A DNA stretch of 64,000 nt from an uncultured Bacteroidales bacterium (GCA_944325435.1 CALVAC010000002.1:62001-126000); one strand, 5' to 3'; shown: positions 1 to 9,076, numbered from the stretch's first letter. The notes: generated by a model from the letters alone, not told the origin. A program made the numbers and translations.

Positions 1-2
1 AA

Positions 3-890
3 ATAGTAGCGATAGAGGACCCTCTGATAAATGCCGAGGCACGGCAGAAGCTGGGGGACTATGCGGACAAGGTCATTATATATGATGATCTTCCCTCTTC
101 CGATGAAGAGATCATTAACCGGATCGGGGATGCGGATGCTGTCCTGCTTACATTCAGGACACGCCTGGGCAGGAGTGTCCTGGAGGCATGCCCTGCAGTG
201 AAGTACATAGGGCTTTGTTGTACTCTCTATGATGAGAAAAGCTGCAATGTGGACATTGCGGTCGCAAGGGAAAGGGGAGTGACGGTGAAAGGGGTCCGTG
301 ACTATGGGGATGAGGGAGTCGTGGAATATGCCATCAGTGAGACTGTCCGTTATCTGCATGGTTTCGGGGACCGGCAGTGGAAACCGTACAGGTGCGAACT
401 CGGAGGCCTCAGGACCGGCATTGTCGGTCTCGGTAAGACAGGAAGAATGCTTGCGGATGCATTCCGTTTCTTCGGAAGCGAGGTGCATTATTTCAGCAGG
501 ACAAGGAAGCCGAATGCTGAATCTGCCGGTATCGGGTACCTTCCTTTGCATGATCTGCTTTCTGTCTGCGACCTTGTCATCACCACGCTTCCACGAGGTA
601 CCGTTCTGTTGAGGGAAGAAGAGTTCGGCATTATGGGCGGAGGCAGGATGCTGATGAATACTTCAATCGGTCCGACATTCGATGTGGCTGCCTTGAAATG
701 CTGGCTCAAGGGCAACAGTGACAGCTGCTATTTCTGTGATGGTACCGGAATGGGAACTCTCGGGGATGAGCTTGCCACTTTATCCAATGTGTTCTATACT
801 CCGGCAGTAGCGGGGATGTCCATACAAAGTACACAGCGTCTTTCCGATAAGGTCCTCGCCAACATCAGGGACTTCCTGGCCGGCATCTGA
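3..890 (+). CDS. D-isomer 2-hydroxyacid dehydrogenase family protein, 5' truncated by window
   Basis: The frame is open from base 3, so the start lies outside the window. The C-terminal part has the Rossmann motif GIVGLGKTG followed by the usual second half of a D-2-hydroxyacid dehydrogenase NAD-binding domain (ITTLPRG; MNTSIGP; FYTPAVAG). The family normally uses an Arg, a Glu and a His; here the Arg position of N-x-x-R-G reads NTSIGP and the His of TPHxxG reads TPAVAG, so the classical catalytic residues appear absent. It may bind NAD(H) without standard dehydrogenase chemistry, or belong to a divergent subfamily. It is a host gene, transcribed towards the prophage and ended by the hairpin at 964-993. 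Confidence 0.8.
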   Translation: MVAIEDPLINAEARQKLGDYADKVIIYDDLPSSDEEIINRIGDADAVLLTFRTRLGRSVLEACPAVKYIGLCCTLYDEKSCNVDIAVARERGVTVKGVRDYGDEGVVEYAISETVRYLHGFGDRQWKPYRCELGGLRTGIVGLGKTGRMLADAFRFFGSEVHYFSRTRKPNAESAGIGYLPLHDLLSVCDLVITTLPRGTVLLREEEFGIMGGGRMLMNTSIGPTFDVAALKCWLKGNSDSCYFCDGTGMGTLGDELATLSNVFYTPAVAGMSIQSTQRLSDKVLANIRDFLAGI

Positions 891-963
891 ATGCAGGATT
901 TTCGGTAATGTGGTGATCCGACATTTTCGGTAATGTGGACATTTGGGGATTGCGGAAATAAAA

Positions 964-993
964 AACAACTGTCTGATGTTCCAGACAGTTGTT
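964..993. terminator. Bidirectional terminator at the host/prophage left junction
   Basis: A 12-bp perfect stem (964-975 with 982-993) has a six-base loop and is flanked by A and T runs on both sides, so it can work in both directions. It ends the dehydrogenase gene. Before phage integration it would also have lain directly downstream of the tRNA-Glu gene and could have ended that transcript. Confidence 0.8.
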
Positions 994-994
994 T

Positions 995-1011
995 TTGTAG
1001 TGGGTAGGAGA
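995..1011. repeat. attL core (17-bp direct repeat)
   Basis: The sequence TTGTAGTGGGTAGGAGA here is identical to 44550-44566, where it forms the 3' acceptor and part of the T arm of tRNA-Glu. The flanking bases differ on both sides, so identity is exactly 17 bp. This marks the left prophage end. Confidence 0.85.
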
Positions 1012-1128
1012 CAGTTGGTCAATACCGACATGCCGTTATATGTTGTCTGAAGTACTTTCTTCTCGCTGATTCATACATTATTCTGTCCCATATCTGTCCC
1101 GGTTCAGGGTATGGGATTTCAATTGTAA

Positions 1129-1512
1129 TTATCTGGTTTCTTTGCTTTTAGGATACCCCCCCCAGTCAGGGTCTCCGAGTCTCTGGCGAAGAGTCCTGAT
1201 TGTCTCCTGCTGGCTTCTGATTGTCTCCTGCTGTGACTGGATGGTTTCGGCCTGGCTTGCAAGGATGGCTAGCACCTCCTTGTTGATGGCCACCTCTTCC
1301 TCTTCCTTGACCACCTTGATCATGGAGGTGTCGTATTTTCCGCTGTCGATGATCCGCTGTATCCGGTCCTGAGGGAATTTGCTATTGCCTTTCTTTATCG
1401 CAGAGATAAATGTCGGCTTTAGTCCTGTGATGTCTGCCAAATCTTTCTGCTGCAGATGATTTTTTAGGCAGAATTCTTCGATGTCGATAATGTACTTCAT
1501 GGTGGTAGACAT
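1129..1512 (-). CDS. HTH transcriptional regulator, probable prophage repressor
   Basis: This 127-residue protein has an N-terminal helix-turn-helix (about residues 12-60, with QQKDLADITGLKPTFISAI as the recognition unit). A C-terminal heptad-like coiled coil follows, with repeated SQQETIR segments (about 80-110), suggesting oligomerisation. It is the first leftward gene of the prophage and faces the rightward early genes across a 197-bp AT-rich region, the usual place for a lysogeny repressor. No S24 protease or metalloprotease domain is visible, so induction would not follow the LexA-like self-cleavage route. Role as repressor is inferred from domain and position. Confidence 0.7.
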   Translation of the reverse strand: MSTTMKYIIDIEEFCLKNHLQQKDLADITGLKPTFISAIKKGNSKFPQDRIQRIIDSGKYDTSMIKVVKEEEEVAINKEVLAILASQAETIQSQQETIRSQQETIRTLRQRLGDPDWGGYPKSKETR

Positions 1513-1709
1513 TAAAAGTTTAGCAAAATATTGTTTTATTATGTAATTTTACTTTACTTTGCAAAACATTACACAACTGATAACGAAGTTATAGCGAAGT
1601 GTGAGACAAATATAATAAAGTTTGGCATAGCGTGAAAATACACATACAGCCCTGAGTTGCGGAGACCGTCCGGGAGCGAGACCCGGCAGGGCACTATCAG
1701 GAAACGATT
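1513..1709. promoter_or_regulatory. Divergent early/repressor control region
   Basis: This AT-rich gap separates the leftward repressor from the rightward early genes. It contains ATAACGAAGTTAT (1580-1592), an inverted repeat with a 3-bp spacer that could be an operator, and a TTACTTTG sequence (1557-1564 approx.) close to the Bacteroidetes -7 box for rightward transcription. No perfect -33/-7 pair is seen. Operator identity is a guess. Confidence 0.4.
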
Positions 1710-2297
1710 ATGACACGGGAGGACTTGTTTGAGATATTCGGGATAGATGACATGTTCCATCTTCCGGAGGCTGTAATGAAAGTGCTTGGACAGCCGCTTG
1801 AGGAACGGAATGAAGTCTATATACGCCTGCTGGAAAGAGCCGGGCACGATACATCGTATGACTGGTTCGAGAGGGTGTACATGAGCGAGCTGTCGAACAG
1901 GAAGGACCACGCCCAGTTCTTCACCCCTCCGGCTATCGGGGAGCTGCTGTCGAAGATGGCGGACAACGGTAAAGGAGCCATCCATGAACCGGCTGCGGGA
2001 ACGGGCGGACTGGTGATCAAGCTGTGGGAGAACAGACGGAAGCGGTATCTCCCGTGGGAGTTTCTTCCGTCGGAGAACATGGTGACATGCTGGGAGATTT
2101 CGGACAGGAGCATACCTCTGCTTCTTCTGAACCTGTCGATACGCGGGATGATGGGATATGTATATCATGGTGACACCCTGGAAAATACGGTTAAGATGAA
2201 GTATATCCTGTTGAACAGGAATGATGATGCCTTGGGTTTCTCGGAGATCATCAGGGATCCGGAGGGTAGTATGGTGATACAGAAAGCTGCGATATGA
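1710..2297 (+). CDS. N6-adenine DNA methylase-like protein lacking the catalytic NPPY motif
   Basis: This 195-residue protein resembles the N-terminal half of type I (HsdM-like) N6 methylases. It has NRKDHAQFFTPP, the SAM-binding motif EPAAGTGGL (about residues 105-113) and an HGDTL motif. The protein ends about 40 residues after HGDTL, and no (N/D)PP(Y/F) catalytic motif is present. It could be a SAM-binding pseudo-methylase, a subunit completed by another protein, or a short phage family of its own. It is the first gene of the early rightward operon and its stop overlaps the next start by ATGA. Confidence 0.65.
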   Translation: MTREDLFEIFGIDDMFHLPEAVMKVLGQPLEERNEVYIRLLERAGHDTSYDWFERVYMSELSNRKDHAQFFTPPAIGELLSKMADNGKGAIHEPAAGTGGLVIKLWENRRKRYLPWEFLPSENMVTCWEISDRSIPLLLLNLSIRGMMGYVYHGDTLENTVKMKYILLNRNDDALGFSEIIRDPEGSMVIQKAAI

Positions 2298-3250
2298 TAT
2301 TCTGGGAAGCATATATGGAATGGGAGCCGATGAAGCAGAGGTATGTCAAGGAGTCGACGATGAATGCCTATAAATTTATTGCGTACAAACATCTGCTTCC
2401 CTTTTTCGGGGAACTGCCTGCGGAAAGGATCGACAAGAAGACTGTCCAGAAGTTTGTGGACATGAAACAGGATTCCGGGCTCGCCAAGAAGACTGTCAAG
2501 GATTGTATCATAGTTCTGAAGATGGTGGTCCGTTTTGTGGAAGAGGAGCACGGGATACCGGTGGTTGACAGATGGAACATCGTGTTCCCCTCAAATAATA
2601 TTGAAGCCGGCAGGAAGCTGGAGAGATATTCGCAGGCGGATTTCAAGAGGATCATGGAGACGGCTCTCGAGAATCCTTCTCCCAGGAATCTGGCGATACT
2701 GATAACCTTGACCACCGGATTGCGGATCGGGGAGGTTTGTGCCCTGCAGTTCTGTGACATTGACCTGGAGAGGAAGGTCATCCATGTGTCGAAGACAATA
2801 GAGAGACTCTATTGTACGGAGATGATTCCTGGTCGTAAGGGGAGGACAAAGCTTATCATCAGCACGACCAAGACTTTGTCATCAAACAGGGAGATTCCCA
2901 TCATGCGATCGGTCTACCCTTTAGTGAAGAAGTTCGCCGCCATTGCCAGGCCTGAATACTATGTGGCCACCATGTCGGAAAAGCCCACCGAACCGAGGAC
3001 ATTCAGGAATCATTACCGGGATTTCATTCTCCATAAAGTGGGGTTGAAGGAGTGTATCAAGTTTCATGGGCTGCGGCACACTTTCGCAAGCATCCTTATC
3101 GAGAACAAGGTAGATGTGAAGACGGTTTCCTCCATTCTGGGGCACAGTGACATAAGCACAACAATGAATGTATATGTGCATCCGACGGAGGATATGAAGC
3201 GGGATGCAATCAACGGAGCATTGAAGAGGGCATTCAAGGGGACTTTGTGA
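2294..3250 (+). CDS. Tyrosine recombinase (left-end, second integrase)
   Basis: This 318-residue phage-integrase family protein has a SAM-like core-binding domain (about 1-100) and a catalytic domain. The first catalytic Arg is in TTGLRIGEV, the second box is HGLRHTFAS, then GHSDISTTMNVYVH with the nucleophilic Tyr. All catalytic residues look intact, unlike in the integrase at the right end. It is co-transcribed with the methylase-like gene (4-base overlap). Being far from both att sites in orientation terms, it may serve excision, an internal inversion or dimer resolution; the true integrase could be either gene. Confidence 0.88.
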   Translation: MIFWEAYMEWEPMKQRYVKESTMNAYKFIAYKHLLPFFGELPAERIDKKTVQKFVDMKQDSGLAKKTVKDCIIVLKMVVRFVEEEHGIPVVDRWNIVFPSNNIEAGRKLERYSQADFKRIMETALENPSPRNLAILITLTTGLRIGEVCALQFCDIDLERKVIHVSKTIERLYCTEMIPGRKGRTKLIISTTKTLSSNREIPIMRSVYPLVKKFAAIARPEYYVATMSEKPTEPRTFRNHYRDFILHKVGLKECIKFHGLRHTFASILIENKVDVKTVSSILGHSDISTTMNVYVHPTEDMKRDAINGALKRAFKGTL

Positions 3251-3282
3251 TAAGCCGAAAAGAACGTGAAAGGTGATTGTCT

Positions 3283-3921
3283 ATGAAAAGAAGAATGTGG
3301 ACAAAGACGGAGGACAGGATTCTCCGGAGGGACTATGCAGAGGTGCCGTCCGAATGGATAGCTGCTGTGCTTGGCCGGACGGTGCGCTCGGTCTACACCA
3401 GGGCGAGACTGAAGGGCCTGAAGAAGCCGGAGACGTATCATTCCGAGGCCGGGAAGAAAGGGGCTCGGCATCCAAGATCAATAGCCACGAGATTCGGAAA
3501 AGGTCATGTACCTGCCAACAAGGGGAAGCGGATGCCGGAGGATGTGTATGCCAAAGTCGCCCCGACAATGTTCCGGAAAGGGAACGTGCCGCGCAATCAC
3601 CGTACGGTGGGGTCGGAACGGGTTAATGCGGATGGCTATGTCGAGGTGAAGGTGGCGGAGCCGAACAAGTGGCGTATGAAACACCGTGTGGTGTGGGAGG
3701 AGGCTAACGGCCCCATTCCGGAAGGCTACAATATACAGTTCCGGAACAGGAACCGGCAGGATGTGCGGATAGAGAACCTGTACCTGATCAGCCGCGCGGA
3801 GCAGCTGAGGGAGGAGAACAGCATGGAGGCGAGGTATCCGGAGCCGCTCCGCAAGGCCATAAGGGCGCGGGGCACACTGAAAAGACAGATAACATTACAT
3901 AACAGAAAACGCAGACAATGA
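3283..3921 (+). CDS. HNH endonuclease with N-terminal Myb/SANT-like HTH
   Basis: The ATG at 3283 is preferred over an upstream TTG. The N-terminus (MWTKTEDRILRRDYAEVPS) resembles a SANT/Myb-type DNA-binding fold. The C-terminal half matches the HNH_3 family in the segment around KHRVVWEEANGPIP followed by the N-x-x-N-L element (RIENLYLISRAEQ). The Asp usually seen in the F-x-D-G-D segment is replaced (IQFRNRNRQD), so activity is uncertain. Such proteins are common phage HNH nucleases, often free-standing homing-type genes. It sits in the early operon. Confidence 0.75.
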   Translation: MKRRMWTKTEDRILRRDYAEVPSEWIAAVLGRTVRSVYTRARLKGLKKPETYHSEAGKKGARHPRSIATRFGKGHVPANKGKRMPEDVYAKVAPTMFRKGNVPRNHRTVGSERVNADGYVEVKVAEPNKWRMKHRVVWEEANGPIPEGYNIQFRNRNRQDVRIENLYLISRAEQLREENSMEARYPEPLRKAIRARGTLKRQITLHNRKRRQ

Positions 3922-4235
3922 GCAACAGAAATCTCAGTCTTGATGCACTCAAGAGCCACCTTTTCGAAACACTCGAAGGGGTGAAGAACCTCTCGGATGA
4001 CAATGCGTCACCCAACGAGAAGGTCAGTATCGACCAGGCGAAGCAGATCGTGGATCTGTCGGGGAAGATAATAGACATCTATAAGCTTCAGGTTGATGCC
4101 ATGAATACTTTCAACAGAATGGACAATGTGGCCTCAGTGGGGGATTTGGCTACCGGACTGGGGATTGTGGGGTCTGATGCCGGCTATCTGATTGAAAACA
4201 AAAAACCGATATACAATGAAGAAGTCAATTGTTGA
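3918..4235 (+). CDS. Hypothetical early phage protein, 105 aa
   Basis: The start overlaps the stop of the HNH gene by four bases, showing translational coupling. The protein is soluble, helical and has no recognised motif. Its central part (KVSIDQAKQIVDLSGKIIDI) could form an amphipathic helix. Function unknown; position indicates an early gene. Confidence 0.7.
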   Translation: MSNRNLSLDALKSHLFETLEGVKNLSDDNASPNEKVSIDQAKQIVDLSGKIIDIYKLQVDAMNTFNRMDNVASVGDLATGLGIVGSDAGYLIENKKPIYNEEVNC

Positions 4236-4440
4236 AGTATGGAAAGACATTCCTCAAGGGAGCAGGAATGCAATCGTCAGCGACATGGTGCTAAAAGGCG
4301 GTGTGTCATACGCCACAGTTCTGTCCTGGGCCAGGGGCGAGAGGAGACCGAGGTTTTTATATCTGCAGCTGATGGCGGACACTGTCAGCAAATATACCGG
4401 GCAGGAGTTTACTGTCGAGGATCTGTTCCCTGATAAGTGA
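4216..4440 (+). CDS. Small Cro-like/HTH protein, 74 aa
   Basis: The likely start is the ATG at 4216, which overlaps the previous gene by 20 bases. The protein reads MKKSIVEVWKDIPQGS and then a segment (SYATVLSWARGERRP) like the second and third helices of a short HTH, ending in YTGQEFTVEDLFPDK. This pattern is frequent in small Bacteroidetes phage regulators. DNA binding is inferred. Confidence 0.6.
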   Translation: MKKSIVEVWKDIPQGSRNAIVSDMVLKGGVSYATVLSWARGERRPRFLYLQLMADTVSKYTGQEFTVEDLFPDK

Positions 4441-4446
4441 TGCGCT

Positions 4447-4689
4447 ATGGAAATGTCGAGGAAACATTTGCTGCTGATAAAAGATGCTCTGAACAGCTAT
4501 ATCAATGAACTGCTGGACAGAAAAGATATGATCGAGAGGCGCAAATTCAGGGCTGGCATCCTGTCTGAGGAATATGAACTGCTGCTTAGGGAGATAGAAG
4601 CCAGGCTTTCTGAAACGGAGGCTTTTGACAGTCTGATAGGGGATCTCCTTTTGCGCGATGCCAGACTGTACGGAATGGACGATCAATAA
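4447..4689 (+). CDS. Hypothetical early phage protein, 80 aa
   Basis: A short, highly charged, all-helical protein (two predicted helices rich in E, R and L) lies between the HTH gene and the primase gene. Two in-frame ATGs (4447 and 4453) are possible. No family is recognised. Confidence 0.55.
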   Translation: MEMSRKHLLLIKDALNSYINELLDRKDMIERRKFRAGILSEEYELLLREIEARLSETEAFDSLIGDLLLRDARLYGMDDQ

Positions 4690-4708
4690 TTCTCAGAGGG
4701 GAGGGTGT

Positions 4709-7700
4709 ATGATACCGGCGTATGTGAAGGACCAGATCAAGGATGCCGACCTGGTGCAGATAATCGAGAACGAGGGGATCAAGCTGAAGAGGGAGGGCGC
4801 AAACTATAAGTGCTGCTGCCCGTTCCACAACGAGAAGACCCCCTCGTTCGTGGTGTCCCCCTCCAAGAATATCTACCACTGTTTCGGCCAGTGCAACGAG
4901 ACGGGAGATGCCATCAGCTTTATAATGCATCTGAAGGGGATGACCTATTATGAGGCGCTGGAGTATCTTGCCGGACGGCTGCACATACAGTATGAGAAGC
5001 GCGAGCTGACAGCGGAGGAGAGGGAGCAGCAGTACCGCCGGACACAGATAATGGATGTGAACAAGCTGGCATCCGAGTGGTTTATCCGCTGTCTGGAGTC
5101 TTCTCCGGGGGCTAAGGACTATATCCGTAAGCGAGGATGGTCGGATGGGATTGTGTCGCAGTTCTGCATCGGCTATGCTCCGGAGAAGGGCGGGCTGTTG
5201 AAGTATATGGAGTCCAAGGGGTGGAAGTCTGATGTGCTGCTGGCCGCAGGTCTGGTCAAGCGGAACGAGAATGACGGCTCCCTGTACGATGCTTTCCGGA
5301 ACAGGGTGATGTTCCCGGTGTACGGGAGTTCCGGATATATCGCCGGGTTCAGCGGACGGTATATCGGGGAGAAGGAAGGTCCGCCGAAATACCTGAATAC
5401 CGGTGAGACCGACCTGTATGTGAAGAGCAAATTGCTGTATGGTTGGTTTCAGGCGCAGAGGCAGGCTCATGTGATGGGTACGGCGGTGCTTGTGGAAGGC
5501 AATCCGGATGTGCTGCGTCTGCATGAGATAGGGGTAGACACGGCTGTGGCTCCGTGCGGGACTTCCCTGACACAGGAGCAGATCGATATCCTGACGCGGA
5601 GGGTCAAGACTGTCATAATGATAGGGGACACGGATGCCGCCGGGGTGGCTGCCGTGGAGAAGAACGGTGAGCAGCTGCTCCGTGCCGGACTGGCGGTCAG
5701 GGTGATGTCCCTCCCGGAGGGTAAGGATGCGGACGAGTATTTCAGGATGCATACCAGGGAGTACAGCGAGTGCCTGGCGCGGAACACTGAGGATTATGTC
5801 CCATGGATGTGTGAAAGGAAAATGTCGGCAGTGACCTCCCAGACACAGGCTGCAGCAGTCATTACGGATGTGTCAAGGCTGCTTGCCCTGTGCCGAGACC
5901 AGAACACGGCGGACATGTACCTGGATTCGTTCATCAAGAAGTACAGGAACGGCAAGATATGGACTGCTGAGTATTACAAGGCGAAGAACGCCGAGGAGCG
6001 AAGGCTGGTCAAGGATGAGAAAGTCGAGGACATGCTCCGGGAATACGGGTTCTATATCAAGGACAACTGCTATTACGGGGCAGGCGCGAGGAGCAATGAC
6101 AGACGGTGGAGCAATTTCATAATGAAGCCTATCCTGCATATCCGGGACGAGAAGAATGCGCGGAGAATATTCCAGATAGTGAATGTGAAGCATCAGGAGG
6201 CTGTCATAAAGCTGCAGCAGTCGGAGATAGTGTCGTTCGCTGACTTCAAGACTCGCACGAGGTCTGCCGGGAACTTCGTGTGGGAGGCAGGACCGAACGA
6301 ACTGACCGCACTGGAGAAGTATCTGTACAACGATACTCCGTCTGCAGATGAGATCAAGCAGCTGGGCTGGCAGAAGAAATGGAGGTTCTATGCCTGGGGC
6401 AACGGCGGCCTTGATGACGGCACTTTCGAGAAGGCCGACCAGTTCGGCATCATCAATATACGCGGCCAGAAGTTCTATCTGCCCGGCTGTTCCCTCGACA
6501 CGAGGGACAACACCTCAGGCTACCAGCAGCAGAGGAAGTTCATATATGCCGTGACCAATGACATCAGCCTGTACGACTACGCCTCACGGCTGGTGACAGT
6601 GTTCGGCGACAATGCCAAGGTGTCACTCTGTTTTCTGATCGCCACCCTTTTCAAGGACATAGTGACCGGGGTGACCACCTCTTTCCCGATACTGAATCTG
6701 TTCGGCCCGAAGGGCACGGGCAAGTCGGAGCTGGGACATTCGCTGACTTCATTCTTCATACCCAACAATATCGCGCCCAACATCAACAACACCACCAAGG
6801 CGGCCCTGGCTGAAGCGGTGGCGGAGGTGTCCAATGCCATCGTGCATCTGGACGAGTACAAGAACAACCTGGATCTGGAGAAGCGCGAGTTCCTGAAGGG
6901 GCTGTGGGACGGGGCCGGGCGTTCACGCATGAACATGGACAATGACAAGAAGCGCGAGACTACGGCCGTGGACTGTGGGGTGGTGATGTCGGGGCAGGAG
7001 ATGCCGACCGCTGACATCGCCCTGTTCAACAGGCTGGTGTTCCTGACATTCAGCAAGTCGGAGTTCTCGGACGAGGAGAAACGGAACTACGAGGAGCTGA
7101 AGCTTATCGTGAAGAGGGGGCTGACGCACCTGACTGGGGAGCTGCTGAAGCTCCGCAATGTCTTCCAGGGACATTTCCGGACTGCGTGGGACGGGACTAT
7201 AGCCGACATGATGGCGGAGCTCCGGAGCTACGGGGTGGAAGACAGGACGCTGCGCAACTGGGCCACGGTCCTGGCAGCGTTCCGGTGCATAGAGCCGGAT
7301 GTGCGTCTTCCGTTCACTTACAGTGATATGCTGAAGATAGTGTTCCGGGGCTGCATCGACCAGAACAACAAGACCAAGCAGAACAACGAGCTGTCCGGCT
7401 TTTGGGAGACGGTGGACATCCTGGTGTCTTCGGGCAAGGTGTGGAACAAGGTGGACTACCATATCAAGCAGGGTCAGAGGATGGTGAAGATCCGGGAGTC
7501 TCCGAACCCGACGGAGCTGAATCCGTCAAGGCGTTATCTGTTCCTGAACTACAGCAGGGTGGCCCAGCTCTATGCCAGGGAAGGCCGTGAGGCCGGAGGC
7601 AAGGTGATACCGAGGGAGACTCTGAAATATTATCTGGAGCATTCTCCGGAATTCATGGGTACGGCCAAGTCGGTACGGTTCCGGCTGATCGAGAGCCCGT

Positions 7701-7906
7701 CCGGCTATATGCCGTCCAATCCGGAGACAGGACAGAGCAGGGTGACGACTGCCATGATTTTCGACTATGAGGCGATAGTGGAGAGCTATGGCATCGACAT
7801 CAATGTGTCATCGGGCTACAGGGATGATGACGATCCGGCACCGGCTGCCGCTGAACCTGCGCCTCCGGGGATATTCGACGGGCTGGAGGAGGGCGGCAAT
7901 GGATGA
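4709..7906 (+). CDS. Phage primase-helicase (CHC2 zinc finger, TOPRIM, P-loop ATPase)
   Basis: The ATG at 4709 follows a purine-rich GGGGAGGG and begins MIPAYVKDQIK. The protein has about 1065 residues. An N-terminal CHC2 zinc finger (CPFHNEKTPSF, then CFGQC with one extra residue between the last cysteines) is followed by a DnaG-type TOPRIM domain (EGNPD in place of EGYMD; GDTDAAG as the DxD box). A C-terminal helicase-like ATPase has a Walker A motif GPKGTGKS near residue 665 and a Walker B motif IVHLDE near 711. It probably primes and unwinds the phage origin. No DNA polymerase gene is present, so host polymerase must be used. Confidence 0.9.
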   Translation: MIPAYVKDQIKDADLVQIIENEGIKLKREGANYKCCCPFHNEKTPSFVVSPSKNIYHCFGQCNETGDAISFIMHLKGMTYYEALEYLAGRLHIQYEKRELTAEEREQQYRRTQIMDVNKLASEWFIRCLESSPGAKDYIRKRGWSDGIVSQFCIGYAPEKGGLLKYMESKGWKSDVLLAAGLVKRNENDGSLYDAFRNRVMFPVYGSSGYIAGFSGRYIGEKEGPPKYLNTGETDLYVKSKLLYGWFQAQRQAHVMGTAVLVEGNPDVLRLHEIGVDTAVAPCGTSLTQEQIDILTRRVKTVIMIGDTDAAGVAAVEKNGEQLLRAGLAVRVMSLPEGKDADEYFRMHTREYSECLARNTEDYVPWMCERKMSAVTSQTQAAAVITDVSRLLALCRDQNTADMYLDSFIKKYRNGKIWTAEYYKAKNAEERRLVKDEKVEDMLREYGFYIKDNCYYGAGARSNDRRWSNFIMKPILHIRDEKNARRIFQIVNVKHQEAVIKLQQSEIVSFADFKTRTRSAGNFVWEAGPNELTALEKYLYNDTPSADEIKQLGWQKKWRFYAWGNGGLDDGTFEKADQFGIINIRGQKFYLPGCSLDTRDNTSGYQQQRKFIYAVTNDISLYDYASRLVTVFGDNAKVSLCFLIATLFKDIVTGVTTSFPILNLFGPKGTGKSELGHSLTSFFIPNNIAPNINNTTKAALAEAVAEVSNAIVHLDEYKNNLDLEKREFLKGLWDGAGRSRMNMDNDKKRETTAVDCGVVMSGQEMPTADIALFNRLVFLTFSKSEFSDEEKRNYEELKLIVKRGLTHLTGELLKLRNVFQGHFRTAWDGTIADMMAELRSYGVEDRTLRNWATVLAAFRCIEPDVRLPFTYSDMLKIVFRGCIDQNNKTKQNNELSGFWETVDILVSSGKVWNKVDYHIKQGQRMVKIRESPNPTELNPSRRYLFLNYSRVAQLYAREGREAGGKVIPRETLKYYLEHSPEFMGTAKSVRFRLIESPSGYMPSNPETGQSRVTTAMIFDYEAIVESYGIDINVSSGYRDDDDPAPAAAEPAPPGIFDGLEEGGNG

Positions 7907-8234
7907 CTGGAGCAGGTGTCTTCTGCGCACGCCTGACCAGGTGGCGGAGTTCCGGGAACGCTATGACTCATATATCGCACGGAGCGGCCCGGAGTATGTC
8001 CGTTGGATCGGAGGATTTCCCCTTTGCCGGTGGACGGACTATCTGAGGGGTGTCCCCGAGGGGAACATCCCGGTACTGATAGGCTGCATCTGTATCCTGC
8101 ATATCGAGAGGAAAATCAACATCACATTCAACGAGACGGCGACCCTTATCTGCCGTGAACCCGCCGACCTTGCCGAATGGGAAGCCTGGTGCCGGTCGGG
8201 ACATCCCGGAGCCAGGAGGAAGAAGAGCAAATGA
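7899..8234 (+). CDS. Hypothetical phage protein, 111 aa
   Basis: The ATG at 7899 overlaps the primase stop (ATGGATGA), which indicates coupling to the replication operon. The protein starts MDDWSRCLLRTPDQ and ends in a basic tail (GARRKKSK). A hydrophobic strand (IPVLIGCICILHI) lies in the middle. No family is recognised; it may be a replication accessory protein. Confidence 0.6.
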   Translation: MDDWSRCLLRTPDQVAEFRERYDSYIARSGPEYVRWIGGFPLCRWTDYLRGVPEGNIPVLIGCICILHIERKINITFNETATLICREPADLAEWEAWCRSGHPGARRKKSK

Positions 8235-8290
8235 TATCGTGTGTTTATGACGGGGTTATTAGAAATATTTTATAAATTAGCGACAGTTTT

Positions 8291-9076
8291 ATGGGAAAGC
8301 GCAAAAGATATATACCGCAGCACGGAATCAATCCTGCTAAATTCAAGGCACAGTTAGATGCATTGAGCGATAAAGTAGAGCGTCAGCAACGGGTAATTGA
8401 CATGATTGCCTTATCTTATGACAGGCATATTGATTTGCTTTCTAATTTTGCACGGCATGACATCGGCAATGCTGTACAGAACCTGTATGCAGCAATAGAG
8501 ATGGCAGACGATAAGGATATGGCAGCCATAAAGATGGCTGCGGATGCGGTGAACAAGGCTTTGAATACATTTGAGAATATAGTTCCGTATTCTGCGGACA
8601 ACAGTTTTGAACTCTCTAAGTTGATGTTGGCTGTCGAGACTCTGTGTCGATCCAATTTCAGTCTGCATGGCATACAGTATAGATTCGTGTATGACAGGCA
8701 ACATGTCCAGAAAATTGATCAGCCTTTTCAGCAGCTGCTCCAGCTTTTGCAGAATATGGTCATAAATTCAATCCGCGCAATGAAGGATTCTCCTGTCAAA
8801 GAGTTTGTCCTGGAAGCGGAAGTGATTGATGATGACTGTATCATTCGTGTAAAAGATACCGGGTGCGGAATTCAGGATGAAAATCTCGACAGGATATTTG
8901 AATATAAGTTCACTACAACTGAAGGAGGGACAGGTATAGGTCTTTTCCATGCTAAGTACATAGCTGATAACCTGAACGGAGAGATTTCCGTTGACAATAA
9001 AGGAGATTATTATCATACAATATTTACTATAAAATTTCCTAAAGATGGGCGTAAAGAAGATATTGGTGGTAGATGA
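8291..9076 (+). CDS. Sensor histidine kinase-like protein (GHKL ATPase), cargo gene
   Basis: This 261-residue protein has no transmembrane segment. A helical part with a probable H-box (FARHDIGNAVQNL, His near residue 56) is followed by a GHKL ATPase domain with an N box (LLQNMVINSIRAM), G1 box (DTGCGI), F box (FEYKFTT) and G2 box (GGTGIGL). All ATP-binding boxes are present, so it should be an active soluble kinase. Its 3' end overlaps the start of the receiver-nuclease gene. It is more AT-rich than the neighbouring replication genes, consistent with later acquisition. The stimulus is not identifiable. Confidence 0.8.
   Translation: MGKRKRYIPQHGINPAKFKAQLDALSDKVERQQRVIDMIALSYDRHIDLLSNFARHDIGNAVQNLYAAIEMADDKDMAAIKMAADAVNKALNTFENIVPYSADNSFELSKLMLAVETLCRSNFSLHGIQYRFVYDRQHVQKIDQPFQQLLQLLQNMVINSIRAMKDSPVKEFVLEAEVIDDDCIIRVKDTGCGIQDENLDRIFEYKFTTTEGGTGIGLFHAKYIADNLNGEISVDNKGDYYHTIFTIKFPKDGRKEDIGGR

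Noticed and set aside
995..1011. A second tRNA-Glu gene at the left end
   Set aside because: Only 17 bases match the tRNA 3' part; the D arm, anticodon arm and 5' acceptor are missing.
4586..5752. Minus-strand open frame of 388 codons
   Set aside because: It is antisense to the primase domain, whose zinc-finger and TOPRIM motifs are clear on the plus strand.
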